64,000 nucleotides of DNA from Sphingobacterium hungaricum (GTDB lineage Bacteria; Bacteroidota; Bacteroidia; Sphingobacteriales; Sphingobacteriaceae), in assembly GCF_015210005.1 (NCBI RefSeq), contig NZ_MU158698.1, positions 2,401,337 to 2,465,336 on the forward strand, read 5' to 3'. Within the stretch, counting starts at the first letter, position 1. Every line of letters starts with the position of its first letter. The position numbers and the translations under genes are program-made. The notes beneath the pieces are model-generated. The model made no database searches. It was given only the letters and a program-made list of their open reading frames with translations, and had not been told where the DNA came from. This document shows positions 53,412-62,703 of this stretch, in pieces.

Positions 53412-54601
53412 TGCAGTATGATGCATTGATTATTGGTGGAGGCGCATGCGGATTAATGTGTGCTGTGCAGGCGGGTTTGTTGGGAAAGAAAACACTCCTG
53501 ATCGAACGCAATGCACAAGTAGGAGCCAAAATCTTAATTTCAGGTGGCGGAAGATGTAATTATACCAATCTCGGCACGACTTCGGCCAATTTTATTTCCG
53601 ATGACCTTTCGCTTTTGGATACCGTTTTCGAACAGTGGACCGTTGCCGATACCTTAAACTTTTTTGAATCCAATGGAATTTTTGGCGAAGAGAAAACATT
53701 GGGACAATTATTTCCAAAAACAAATAAAGCCAAAGACATTGTTGCTGTATTTACCAAATTGCTTTACCAAAGCAAACAGGATATTTGGTTAAATTCTTTG
53801 GTTAAATCGATTGTTAAAGAAAATGATTTCTTCAATGTAGAAGTAGAGACGGCAAAAGGTATTCAGACTTTACAAGCCAAAAAGGTTGTGTTAGCTAGCG
53901 GAGGTTTACCCATACAAAAATTAGGAGCATCTGACTTTGCCTTGCGAGTCGCTAAGCAATTCGGGCATTCCATCGTTCAAACGGCTCCCGCTTTAGTCCC
54001 ATTAACAATAACTGGTAAGCATGCAGATTGGTATGCATCCTTGTCCGGCAACTCTGTTTTCGCTCAGGTTTACAACAAGCAGATTTCATTTGAAGAAAAT
54101 ATTCTTTTCACGCATTGGGGATTAAGCGGTCCTTCGATTTTGCAGATTTCAAGCTATTGGCGAGCAGGCGAGGAGATTACAATTGATTTATTGCCAAAAT
54201 TTAAACTCGAAGACATCATTAAGCAAGAGCGCAATCAAGGCGGTAAACGCATGATTTCACAAATTCTGAATGATTATTTCACCAAGAAAATGGTCGATGC
54301 TTTGGGGCAATTTTTGCCGATCTCGGTGAAAGTCGCTTCGCTAAGCAAAGCTGATGCAAAATTAATTGTTGAGACCATACACGCGTTTAAAGTGAAGCCT
54401 GCGGGCGATAAGGGGTACGAGAAGGCTGAAGTTATGCGTGGTGGCGTATCTACAAGAGAATTGAACGCAACATCGTTAGAAAGCTTGAAAATGCCTGGTT
54501 TGTATTTTGGAGGCGAAGCAGTCGATGTGACCGGTTGGTTAGGTGGCTACAATTTTCAGTGGGCGTGGGCATCTGCGACTGCTATTGCGCGGGACATTTA
54601 G
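53411..54601 (+). CDS. YhiN/HI0933-family FAD-dependent oxidoreductase
   Basis: 396 residues from the ATG at 53411, which overlaps the upstream TAA; a longer frame from 53363 is not needed. FAD-binding motif ALIIGGGACGLMCAVQAG at the start, then GAKILISGGGRCNYTN and a C-terminal GGVSTRELNATSLESLKMPG followed by YFGGEAVDVTGWLGGYNFQW, the family end signature. Reaction unknown in the family. Translation coupled to the upstream oxidoreductase. Confidence 0.92.
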   Translation: MQYDALIIGGGACGLMCAVQAGLLGKKTLLIERNAQVGAKILISGGGRCNYTNLGTTSANFISDDLSLLDTVFEQWTVADTLNFFESNGIFGEEKTLGQLFPKTNKAKDIVAVFTKLLYQSKQDIWLNSLVKSIVKENDFFNVEVETAKGIQTLQAKKVVLASGGLPIQKLGASDFALRVAKQFGHSIVQTAPALVPLTITGKHADWYASLSGNSVFAQVYNKQISFEENILFTHWGLSGPSILQISSYWRAGEEITIDLLPKFKLEDIIKQERNQGGKRMISQILNDYFTKKMVDALGQFLPISVKVASLSKADAKLIVETIHAFKVKPAGDKGYEKAEVMRGGVSTRELNATSLESLKMPGLYFGGEAVDVTGWLGGYNFQWAWASATAIARDI

Positions 54602-54622
54602 TTTATTGCTTAAACAGGTTGC

Positions 54623-55438
54623 TTAATAATCTCTTAAATAGCTTTTTCCTTCATCCAATACACTTACAAGACTTCCGTCATTTAGTTTAAATTTCGTTTC
54701 GAAACTTCGTACAGCATCAAATCCTCCAAAAAAGCAGACAAAATGCAGGTGAGGTCCAGAAGACCATCCTGTATTCCCGCTTAAGGCGATTACATCGCCC
54801 CGATTAATGACCTCACCTACTTTGCATCGTGCGCCATTGTAATTAATATGGACATAGCTCGCAAAAGATCCGTCATTGTGGAGCACAGTGATGTAGTTGT
54901 TGAATTTTTTGCATTCCTCCTGAGGACAAGATTTTGTGTTATGCTGTACAACTTCGACTACGGTACCTTCACGGGCAGCCAATATTTCTGTTCCGATAGG
55001 CATCGTAAAATCCAAAGCAAACTCATTCTTGTGCGACAGATTTCCATTGTATCCTTGACTCACTTTAAATGAGTTTCCCTTTTTGTAGGGTAAATCATAA
55101 ACCACAGCATTGGTTTTCACATCTAAAAGTACATCGCCTTTGGTTGTTTTGGTCGTGTAAGAGAATGAATTTTTTAGGCGAGGGTTCTGAACGGTGAGAT
55201 TGCCAATTTTATACCGCTTAGTTTTTGCTGGCAAGACGAATATCGAGTAATTGTCATTGTCGAATGCAAGATTTGTCAACTTAAATTGTAGAAGCAGCGA
55301 TTGGGGATAAATTGCATCATTATCCACATATACTGAATAACCTTTTTGGGCCTGTTCAGTATAAATGTTTAATTCTTGTGCATTTGTAGCGCAAACGCTA
55401 CAAATAAAAAAAAAGATAAAAGTGTGCAAAGTTCTCAT
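54623..55438 (-). CDS. M23-family metallopeptidase, secreted
   Basis: 271 residues, signal peptide ending in ATNAQ. N-terminal beta domain about 20-125; C-terminal LytM/M23 domain about 130-245 with HKNEFALDFTMPIGTEILAA and GPHLHF, giving the zinc His, Asp and His. Extra Cys residues (SCPQEECKKF) suggest a disulfide. Cell-wall cross-link hydrolase or regulator. Faces the YhiN gene end to end with a 21-bp gap. Confidence 0.9.
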   Translation of the reverse strand: MRTLHTFIFFFICSVCATNAQELNIYTEQAQKGYSVYVDNDAIYPQSLLLQFKLTNLAFDNDNYSIFVLPAKTKRYKIGNLTVQNPRLKNSFSYTTKTTKGDVLLDVKTNAVVYDLPYKKGNSFKVSQGYNGNLSHKNEFALDFTMPIGTEILAAREGTVVEVVQHNTKSCPQEECKKFNNYITVLHNDGSFASYVHINYNGARCKVGEVINRGDVIALSGNTGWSSGPHLHFVCFFGGFDAVRSFETKFKLNDGSLVSVLDEGKSYLRDY

Positions 55439-55610
55439 GATCAGGTATTAATAGCACGGTTAATAGGGTTTTTCTATCCGACAATTTACATGTTTTTTTT
55501 GATTTTTAAAAAAAAATAATATAACATAATTCAAGCGTGATTGTTGGTTTCTCTTAAGACAATTTATTTCTTAAAATTTAATGTCCAAATTCTTGCTTAT
55601 TCCATTAAAA

Positions 55611-55628
55611 TAGAATAATTTTATTCTA
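55611..55628. promoter_or_regulatory. Palindrome before the TlpA gene
   Basis: TAGAATAA-TT-TTATTCTA, perfect, 21 nt before the ATG. Candidate operator; AT-rich context lowers its weight. Confidence 0.35.
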
Positions 55629-55649
55629 CTAATTATAAATTACATACAA

Positions 55650-57548
55650 ATGAATTCTCTAAAATTATTATTTGTGTTGCTTATAACTATCTCAATAGCG
55701 AAAGCACAGGCTGTCAAATTTTCTTCAGATCAGCCAGAAGCAGGCACTAAAGTTAGTTTCACCTATGATCCAGCAGGTACAGCCCTTAAAGATCAAGAAA
55801 ATATTACTTGTAGGCTTTACACTTTTTATTCAACAGCTAACCCGGTGGGTAAAGCCATTGATTTAGTAAAAGATGGCTCAATTTATAAAGGCGAGTTTAA
55901 CTCCGCTGACAGTACAACCTTGATAGGCTTGCGATTTTCGAATGATGATGATTTTGATGGTTACATTTTGCAATTTACCAAGCAAAGCAAGGTACTACCA
56001 GAAACCTATTTGAATGAAGGAAATTTATTGGGACTCAACGGTAGATATTATTTAGGAATTCCCTTGGATCAACCTAGAGGTTTGGCTCTTTACAAAAAAG
56101 CTTTTGAATTGAAACCAGAACTAAAAGAGAAGAATTTGCAGAGTTACCTTTCTTTGGAATTACAGGTTGATCAAGAAACAGGAACCACCCTTATTAATGA
56201 AAACCTATCGCGCTTATCTAAAATTGAAAATCCCTCAGAAAAGGATCTAAGTTTGAGTTTGAATTTATACAATCAATTGAAGAAAGAAGCAGAAGCAGAT
56301 TCAGTAGGCAAGATTATTTTAAATAAATATCCTAATGGAAAATATGCTTACAATGAAGCGTTCAGAGATTTCTACAAAGAAGCTGATCCTTTGGTCAGGG
56401 AGCAGAAAGCTACCGAATTGATTTCAAAATTTAATTTAAATGATGGAACAGAAGAAAATGCAGATAAGCTAAGCATGATCAATTCATTATTAGCTAGTTC
56501 ATTTTCTGAAGCTCAGAATAATGAAAAATTCGAATTTTATGCAAACAAGATTGATGACAAATTGACTAGAGCAAGTTTATACAATCAAAATGCATGGCCT
56601 TCTGCAGAAGAAAACAGAAATGTAGATTTCGCGTCAAAAATCTCAAAAGAATCACTTGATTTAGTTGAACAAGCTAAAAATGATGAAGTTCCTACACGAT
56701 TTAGCAACAGGGATGAGTACATTAAAAATCTGAATTCGACATATGGCATGTATGCTGATACCTATGCCTTATTGCTTTACCGACAAGGTAATTTTAAAGA
56801 TGCTTTGGCGATGCAGGAAAAAGCAATCGCAAACTTTACGAGAGAGGATCCAGAGATTCTGACTAGGCGTGTAATTTATCTTGTAAAGAATGCTGAATAC
56901 GAAAAGGCATTCAACGAAGCGGAGCGTCTGACAAAAGAAGGTATGGGGTCAGACACATTGAAAAGTGAATTAAAGGATTTGTATGTAATCCTGAAAAAAG
57001 AAGGTTCTTTTGAAACGTATTGGGCAGGAGTTGAAAACATTGCTAAAGAAAAGAAAAATGCTGAGCTAATGCAAAAAATGATCAATATTACTGCTCCAGC
57101 ATTTTCGCTTAATAACCTTAAGGGAGAAAAAGTTAGTCTATCAGATTTCAAAGGCAAAATGGTTGTTCTGGATTATTGGGCAACTTGGTGTGGTCCATGT
57201 ATTGCATCATTTCCCGGAATGCAAAAAGCTATTGCAAAGTATGCTGACAATCCAAATGTTGTCTTTTTGTTTGTGAACACATGGGAAGATTTAGAAGGAA
57301 GAGAGACGAAAGTCGACGAATTTATTACGAAAAATAAATACAGTTTTAACGTTTTATATGACACGCCTAATGTCAAAGATCCAGACACTTTTGATGTAGT
57401 CTCGGCCTATAAAGTATCTGGAATACCTACAAAATTTTTCATCGATGGAGAAGGGAACATTCGATACAAATCAGTAGGCTTCTCGGGTTCTGATGATGGG
57501 GTGGTTAAGGAAATCGATGCTTTAGTAGATTTATTGGTAAAGAAATAG
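55650..57548 (+). CDS. TlpA-like thioredoxin-fold protein with long N-terminal domain
   Basis: 632 residues, signal peptide ending in AKAQ. A beta domain to about 125 and a long helical, TPR-like middle about 140-470 precede a TlpA/AhpC-type thioredoxin domain about 475-632 with the redox pair Cys514-Gly-Pro-Cys517 in WATWCGPC and the cis-Pro in SGIPTKFFI. Periplasmic thiol reductase or chaperone. It stands just before the sigma-FecR-receptor genes of locus C, with a terminator between. Confidence 0.88.
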   Translation: MNSLKLLFVLLITISIAKAQAVKFSSDQPEAGTKVSFTYDPAGTALKDQENITCRLYTFYSTANPVGKAIDLVKDGSIYKGEFNSADSTTLIGLRFSNDDDFDGYILQFTKQSKVLPETYLNEGNLLGLNGRYYLGIPLDQPRGLALYKKAFELKPELKEKNLQSYLSLELQVDQETGTTLINENLSRLSKIENPSEKDLSLSLNLYNQLKKEAEADSVGKIILNKYPNGKYAYNEAFRDFYKEADPLVREQKATELISKFNLNDGTEENADKLSMINSLLASSFSEAQNNEKFEFYANKIDDKLTRASLYNQNAWPSAEENRNVDFASKISKESLDLVEQAKNDEVPTRFSNRDEYIKNLNSTYGMYADTYALLLYRQGNFKDALAMQEKAIANFTREDPEILTRRVIYLVKNAEYEKAFNEAERLTKEGMGSDTLKSELKDLYVILKKEGSFETYWAGVENIAKEKKNAELMQKMINITAPAFSLNNLKGEKVSLSDFKGKMVVLDYWATWCGPCIASFPGMQKAIAKYADNPNVVFLFVNTWEDLEGRETKVDEFITKNKYSFNVLYDTPNVKDPDTFDVVSAYKVSGIPTKFFIDGEGNIRYKSVGFSGSDDGVVKEIDALVDLLVKK

Positions 57549-57580
57549 AACATAAAATAATTAATACCTAGTATACTTTC

Positions 57581-57633
57581 TAAGCAGAATCAACTAATTT
57601 CCAGTTTGTTGATTCCGCTTAACTTACTTTTTT
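57581..57633 (+). terminator. Terminator between tlpA and the locus C sigma gene
   Basis: TAAGCAGAATCAAC pairs with GTTGATTCCGCTTA (13 bp, one mismatch) around a 13-nt loop, then ACTTACTTTTTT. It ends 9 nt before the sigma ATG. Confidence 0.7.
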
Positions 57634-57641
57634 ACAGATTT

Positions 57642-58226
57642 ATGGATTACAAATTGCTCTCAAATGAAATTTTATCTAAGCTTTTAAAAGCGGATGATGA
57701 AATTGCTTTTAAAGAGATTTATAGTAGGTATTGGAAGCTGTTATTTCAAACGGCTTATTATCGCTTGGGTTCTAAAGAAACTGCAAAAGAGCTTGTCCAA
57801 AATGTTTTCTTAAATCTTTGGGAAAAAAGAAATGTCCTAATCATTGACAAACTTGAAAACTACCTTCAGATTACCATTAAAAATAGAGTAATCAATTACA
57901 TAGAAACATCCATTGTACAGCGGAAATATCAAGAGCATGTTGTCTCCAGTTACGATGACCGAACAATGGAAACAGAATCGACAGTTCAATACAACGAACT
58001 CTATTTTGCTTTAGAAAAAGCACTTTCTGAACTTCCAGTCAAAACAAGGGAAGTATTTCAATTGAGCAGATTTGAAAAGTTATCTGTCAAGGAAATTGCA
58101 ATTCAGATGAATCTTTCCGAGAAAGCGGTTGAATACCACATCACCTCTTCACTAAAGGCTTTACGGTTTAAATTAAAAGATTTTATGGTCGCATGTTTTA
58201 TTCTAGGAAGTTATCATAATTTCTAG
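57642..58226 (+). CDS. ECF RNA polymerase sigma factor (locus C)
   Basis: 194 residues from the ATG at 57642; the longer TTG frame from 57606 would lie in the terminator. Region 2 about 20-90 (FKEIYSRYWKLLFQTAYYRL, KELVQNVFLNLWEKR), region 4 about 125-175 (LSVKEIAIQMNLSEKAVEYH). Ends with a moderately hydrophobic tail (DFMVACFILGSYHNF). Upstream of its FecR by 140 bp, co-directional. Likely drives the receptor gene of this locus. Confidence 0.94.
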   Translation: MDYKLLSNEILSKLLKADDEIAFKEIYSRYWKLLFQTAYYRLGSKETAKELVQNVFLNLWEKRNVLIIDKLENYLQITIKNRVINYIETSIVQRKYQEHVVSSYDDRTMETESTVQYNELYFALEKALSELPVKTREVFQLSRFEKLSVKEIAIQMNLSEKAVEYHITSSLKALRFKLKDFMVACFILGSYHNF

Positions 58227-58366
58227 TATCACTCCCTCATCTTCGCTAATTATCATAAATAAAATAACTGATTTACAGTTAAATAACAATAATTAGAAAA
58301 AAAATCATTTTTTATTTAGGGATTATCCTAGGAAGCCTGTCTTACTATTAATAACCAAGTATAGAC

Positions 58367-59419
58367 ATGAACAGGGATTCCTTTAAACAACTATTAAAAG
58401 GATATGTTTCGGGTACTGCCACTGATGAAGAGCGAGCGCTAATCGATCATTGGTATGAATTACTTTATAACGATTCTTTTAGGTCATTAGACGATTCAGA
58501 ATTATCTGCTGTGGAGCAAGAGATGTGGGAACATATCGAACGTGAATCCAAACTATCTGACACTCCTTTGATTCCGATTAGAAGACCATTGCATACCATC
58601 GTGTTAAGGTGGGTTGCCGCTGTTGCTGTATTTGCTATGCTAGGATTTAGTATCTATGCTTTGGTCAATCAAGATGCGGTTTCTTTACCTTATCAAATCG
58701 CTAAAAAAAGCCAACACTTGGATGAGATAATTAATGATAGCGAGGAAACTAAGTCAATCACATTAGCGGATGGTTCTACGGTAGTTTTAAAAGCATTTTC
58801 GCGTTTGGCTTTCCCTGCGCAATTTTCAGAAAGAAAAAGGGAAGTTTATTTAGAAGGCGAAGCGTTTTTCGATGTTGCCAAAAATCCTTCAAAACCGTTT
58901 GTCGTTCATGCCGGAAATTTGCTTACCCAAGTATTGGGGACCAGCTTTGATATTCAATCCGATAATGAGATTGGCAAAATGGTTGTATCGGTTAAGACTG
59001 GAAAGGTCATGGTATCGGAAGATGCAGATTACCTTCCTTTAAACAAAGAGCAGAAGAAAAGTAATGGAACTATTATCACACCGAATCAACAAATTGTTTA
59101 TGATGTGAAAAATCGGAATTTTATTACACAGCTAGTTGAAAATCCTGAGCCACTTCAATCGGACACAGCTAAGCTCGATTTCTCTCCGTCAAATTTTGAT
59201 TTTGATGATGAAAAACTAGTCAATGTCTTTGAAAAAATAGGAAAGACCTATGGCATCGATATTCTGGTTGAGAATGAAAATAGTTATAATGAAAAATTTA
59301 CAGGTGATATCTCCAAACAATCACTTTACGATATGCTAAATCTAATTTGCCTATCTACTAACCACGAGTATGAAATTAAAGGAACCAAAATTTTAATTAA
59401 AAATCGAACCTCAAACTAA
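58367..59419 (+). CDS. FecR-family anti-sigma factor (locus C)
   Basis: 350 residues. N-terminal sigma-binding part 1-77, TM helix about 78-100, FecR domain about 120-230 (SITLADGSTVVLKAFSRLAF, FVVHAGNLLTQVLGTSFDIQ) and a C-terminal DUF4974 domain about 270-345. It links the STN domain of the receptor encoded 169 bp downstream to the sigma factor upstream. Confidence 0.95.
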   Translation: MNRDSFKQLLKGYVSGTATDEERALIDHWYELLYNDSFRSLDDSELSAVEQEMWEHIERESKLSDTPLIPIRRPLHTIVLRWVAAVAVFAMLGFSIYALVNQDAVSLPYQIAKKSQHLDEIINDSEETKSITLADGSTVVLKAFSRLAFPAQFSERKREVYLEGEAFFDVAKNPSKPFVVHAGNLLTQVLGTSFDIQSDNEIGKMVVSVKTGKVMVSEDADYLPLNKEQKKSNGTIITPNQQIVYDVKNRNFITQLVENPEPLQSDTAKLDFSPSNFDFDDEKLVNVFEKIGKTYGIDILVENENSYNEKFTGDISKQSLYDMLNLICLSTNHEYEIKGTKILIKNRTSN

Positions 59420-59447
59420 CAAATTTATAAACGAAAAATAAAAAATT

Positions 59448-59477
59448 ATGATTAAAGAATACTTCTCATCAGGATAA
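59448..59477 (+). CDS. Possible 9-residue leader peptide
   Basis: ATG to TAA frame encoding MIKEYFSSG between fecR and the receptor gene, 15 nt before a stem-loop at 59493. Small leader plus hairpin is the layout of an attenuator, but such a short frame occurs easily by chance. Confidence 0.2.
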   Translation: MIKEYFSSG

Positions 59478-59492
59478 ATCCGAAAAATATAA

Positions 59493-59521
59493 AGTCGGCA
59501 ATAGTACCAGTATTACCGACT
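59493..59521 (+). promoter_or_regulatory. Stem-loop in the fecR-receptor gap (locus C)
   Basis: AGTCGGCAATA pairs with TATTACCGACT (one mismatch) over a 7-nt loop. Lies 73 nt after fecR, farther than in loci A and B. Confidence 0.45.
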
Positions 59522-59588
59522 CTCAATCTGCTCAGTAGCAGGTTGGTTTTTGTCTGCACATTTTACACAATCAAAAACAATTAAAGTT

Positions 59589-62573
59589 ATGAAAAATTTT
59601 CTATTGCTGGATGAAATTACATTTTGCATGAAATTAATTACCATACAAGTTTTTCTCTTTGCCACATTTACCTTTGTTGCTCTTGCCAAAAGCGCGGATG
59701 CACAGGGCGTTTTAGATAAAAAAATTAGTCTGAACGCACACAATGAAGAAGTGAAAACTGTCATTTCAGAAATAAACCGAAAAACTGAGGTTGAATTTAT
59801 TTTTAGTTCGACTTCCATACAGACTGACCGCAAGGTATCCATAAAGGCAGTCGATAAGAAAATCAAGGATATTTTGGATGAATTGTTCGGCTCCAATAAT
59901 GTGGCCTACAAAGTCGTTAACAATCAAGTCTTGTTGTACAAAACAACCAGTGCTGGGAAGGAAATCCCAGCTGAAGCTGAGACGAAACAGAAGGCAAATC
60001 CGATTACCGGGATTGTTACGAATGCACAAGATGGAGAACCCCTAGCAGGAGCTTCGATTACGATTAAAGGACAGAAGACGGGTGCAAGTTCGGATGCTGA
60101 TGGTAAATTTTCCATTGACGCAAAACCAGGCGATGTACTTGTTATATCCCTATTAGGTTACACCACGCAGGAAATCACCGTGGGCGCTGCATCCAATTAT
60201 GCAATTAAGTTGGTCACAAGCTTTGCTAGCGTGGATGTCATATCTGTTGTTGGATCTCGCGGTAGACCTCGTACAGATGTTGAACGCCCTGTTCCTGTTG
60301 ATGTATTTTCTGCCGAAGATATCCAAAAAACAGGTCAGACGGAATTGGGTCAGATGATCCATTATTCTGCGCCATCATTTAATTCTACAAAATATGGAAT
60401 CAGTAATGTGACATCCTATGTGGATCCTGCAACATTGCGCGGTCTAGGACCTGATCAAACTTTGGTCTTGATCAATGGAAAACGCCGCCACCAATCTGCA
60501 GCACTAAACGTAAATAACGTTGTCGGACGCGGAACAGTTGGAACGGATTTGAACGTAATTCCTTCTGCGGCTATCGAACGTGTTGAGATTTTGAGAGATG
60601 GCGCTGCCGCACAATATGGTTCTGATGCGATTGCCGGAATTGTGAACCTTCAATTAAGAAGAAATGATTCGGGCGGACAATACTCTGCGCATTATGGATT
60701 AACAAAAGAAGGAGATGGAAAAACCTATGAACAAAGCGTGAATTTTGGTTTGCCTTTAGGAAAAAATGGTGGTTTCTTTAATACCACATTGCAGATGCAC
60801 CATAATGACCCTACTGATCGTTCAGAACCATATACAGGAACCGTGTATAGCTCTGATCCGGTAGTCGAAGCTGAAATGATCGAAGCGAGAAATTTCAATC
60901 GCCAAATTGAAGATACTAAATATGGGATAGCTAAAAACACAAATGGAATTGCTTTCTACAACGCTGAAATTCCGTTAAAAAATGATTGGGCTATTTATTC
61001 TTTTGGAGGCTATTCGTATAAAGATATTACTGCATATGGCTTTTTCCGCCCACCATCCAATACAAAAAGAAGAGTTTTGGAAATTTTTCCAAATGGTTAT
61101 TCTCCAGTATTTCCGGCAAAATTACAGGATTTCAGTAACGCTATAGGAGTAAAAAGAACTTTGCTTGATGGATGGAGCATGGATTTCAGCAATACATTTG
61201 GAAGAAATCACATTGCATTATATTCTGAAAATACGGTAAACCCATCTTATGGACAAGCTTCTCCGACAGAGTTTTTTGGTGGAAATCTGATCTTTAGCCA
61301 AAACAGTACAAACGTTGATTTTTATAAGCCATTCAAGGTTGGCAATTTAAAATCATTTGATGTTTCGTTTGGCGCAGAAGGTCGGCTAGAACATTATAAA
61401 ATCAACCAAGGTGATGATGCTTCATGGATGGTGGGTCCCTTAACAGGAACGGACGTTGGTGCGAGTGGCCGTGAAGGTTTCTCTGTGAATAATGCGGTGA
61501 GTAGAAATCGCAGCAACATCGGTATATATGGAGATTTAGAAACCGATATTAATGATGCTTTATTGCTTGGTGCAGCATTGCGCTTTGAAAATTACAGTGA
61601 TTTTGGAAGCAATTTATCAGGTAAATTATCTGCTCGCTATAAGATTGGAGAGTACTTTTCATTGCGTGGTTCAATCAACAAAGGTTTCAGAGCGCCATCT
61701 ATGCATCAATTGTATTACAGCAGCGATGCGGATGCGCAATGGCTGACTATTGATGGTGTCTTCGATTCTTACCCTGTTGGCCATTTAAGAAATGATAATC
61801 CATATGTCCAAGCAGCGGGTGTTGGAGCGTTGAAACCGGAAACTTCTATGGATTACAATTTGGGAGCAACACTGAATTTCAAAAATAAATTTGTTTTGAC
61901 CGTTGATGCATATCAAATCGATATCAAAGATAAAATTGTAATATCTTCTCAATTGGATGCAACGAGCGATGAACTATCTCCAATTTTCTCGGGTTCAGGA
62001 TATGCCCTTGTGCAGTTTTTCTCTAACGCAATAGATACCAGAACTAAAGGTTTAGACATTGTGTCAACATATAACCAGAATTTGGGACTAGAAAGCGATT
62101 TGAGCATTAGTGCTGCCTTGATGTTTAATGAAACGAAAGTAAGGGGAGAAATTCGTACTCCTGCACCGCTCGCATCTGTTGGCAGCAAGCTTATAGATCG
62201 TTCGATGATTGGACTTATCGAAGTTGCACAGCCAAAAAGTAAGGTGATCTTATCCGCAAATTATAGCTATAAAATGATTGAAGCGATGGTACGTGGTACT
62301 TATTTTGGAGAAGTTTCTGTCTTGCAAAATGATGCTGCTGCAAATCAAGATCAAACATTTGGTGCAAAAATCTTGACTGACGTTTCCTTATCTTGGAATA
62401 TCACGAAGAGAATCGGTTGGACTTTAGGAGCAAACAATGTTGGAAATGTGTATCCAGATCGCATCGCGTTCCCTTCATTGACTGGATCTGGACAGACTCC
62501 ATATACTCGTTTTACCAATCAGTTTGGTTTTATGGGCGCTTATTACTACACGGCGGTACGTGTAGGTTTCTAA
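59589..62573 (+). CDS. TonB-dependent receptor with STN domain, no SusD partner (locus C)
   Basis: 994 residues from the ATG at 59589 (a TTG frame from 59550 only adds an unlikely N-terminus). Signal to about 38 (AKSADAQG), STN domain about 45-115, carboxypeptidase-like domain about 137-208, TonB-box-like VDVISVVGSRG near 214-224, plug about 230-355 (LRGLGPDQTLVLINGKRRHQ, EILRDGAAAQYGSDAIAG), then barrel. FecA-like: sensing and import in one protein. Substrate unknown; the lack of SusD argues against a large glycan. Confidence 0.93.
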   Translation: MKNFLLLDEITFCMKLITIQVFLFATFTFVALAKSADAQGVLDKKISLNAHNEEVKTVISEINRKTEVEFIFSSTSIQTDRKVSIKAVDKKIKDILDELFGSNNVAYKVVNNQVLLYKTTSAGKEIPAEAETKQKANPITGIVTNAQDGEPLAGASITIKGQKTGASSDADGKFSIDAKPGDVLVISLLGYTTQEITVGAASNYAIKLVTSFASVDVISVVGSRGRPRTDVERPVPVDVFSAEDIQKTGQTELGQMIHYSAPSFNSTKYGISNVTSYVDPATLRGLGPDQTLVLINGKRRHQSAALNVNNVVGRGTVGTDLNVIPSAAIERVEILRDGAAAQYGSDAIAGIVNLQLRRNDSGGQYSAHYGLTKEGDGKTYEQSVNFGLPLGKNGGFFNTTLQMHHNDPTDRSEPYTGTVYSSDPVVEAEMIEARNFNRQIEDTKYGIAKNTNGIAFYNAEIPLKNDWAIYSFGGYSYKDITAYGFFRPPSNTKRRVLEIFPNGYSPVFPAKLQDFSNAIGVKRTLLDGWSMDFSNTFGRNHIALYSENTVNPSYGQASPTEFFGGNLIFSQNSTNVDFYKPFKVGNLKSFDVSFGAEGRLEHYKINQGDDASWMVGPLTGTDVGASGREGFSVNNAVSRNRSNIGIYGDLETDINDALLLGAALRFENYSDFGSNLSGKLSARYKIGEYFSLRGSINKGFRAPSMHQLYYSSDADAQWLTIDGVFDSYPVGHLRNDNPYVQAAGVGALKPETSMDYNLGATLNFKNKFVLTVDAYQIDIKDKIVISSQLDATSDELSPIFSGSGYALVQFFSNAIDTRTKGLDIVSTYNQNLGLESDLSISAALMFNETKVRGEIRTPAPLASVGSKLIDRSMIGLIEVAQPKSKVILSANYSYKMIEAMVRGTYFGEVSVLQNDAAANQDQTFGAKILTDVSLSWNITKRIGWTLGANNVGNVYPDRIAFPSLTGSGQTPYTRFTNQFGFMGAYYYTAVRVGF

Positions 62574-62627
62574 GCCCAAGATTAAGAATGTTCCTGCTTT
62601 TCATATGTATAGTTTTATGTTTTAAAA

Positions 62628-62660
62628 AAGAAGGGAGGGGTGAAATTCCCCTCTCTTTCT
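62628..62660 (+). terminator. Terminator after the locus C receptor gene
   Basis: GGGAGGGG-type arm pairs with CCCCTCTCTTTCT (with G-T pairs), T-rich right side. GC-rich against an AT-rich background. Confidence 0.7.
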
Positions 62661-62703
62661 AAAAAGTAGAACAGATGTACGAAATTGTTAATCAAAAAAA
62701 CTG

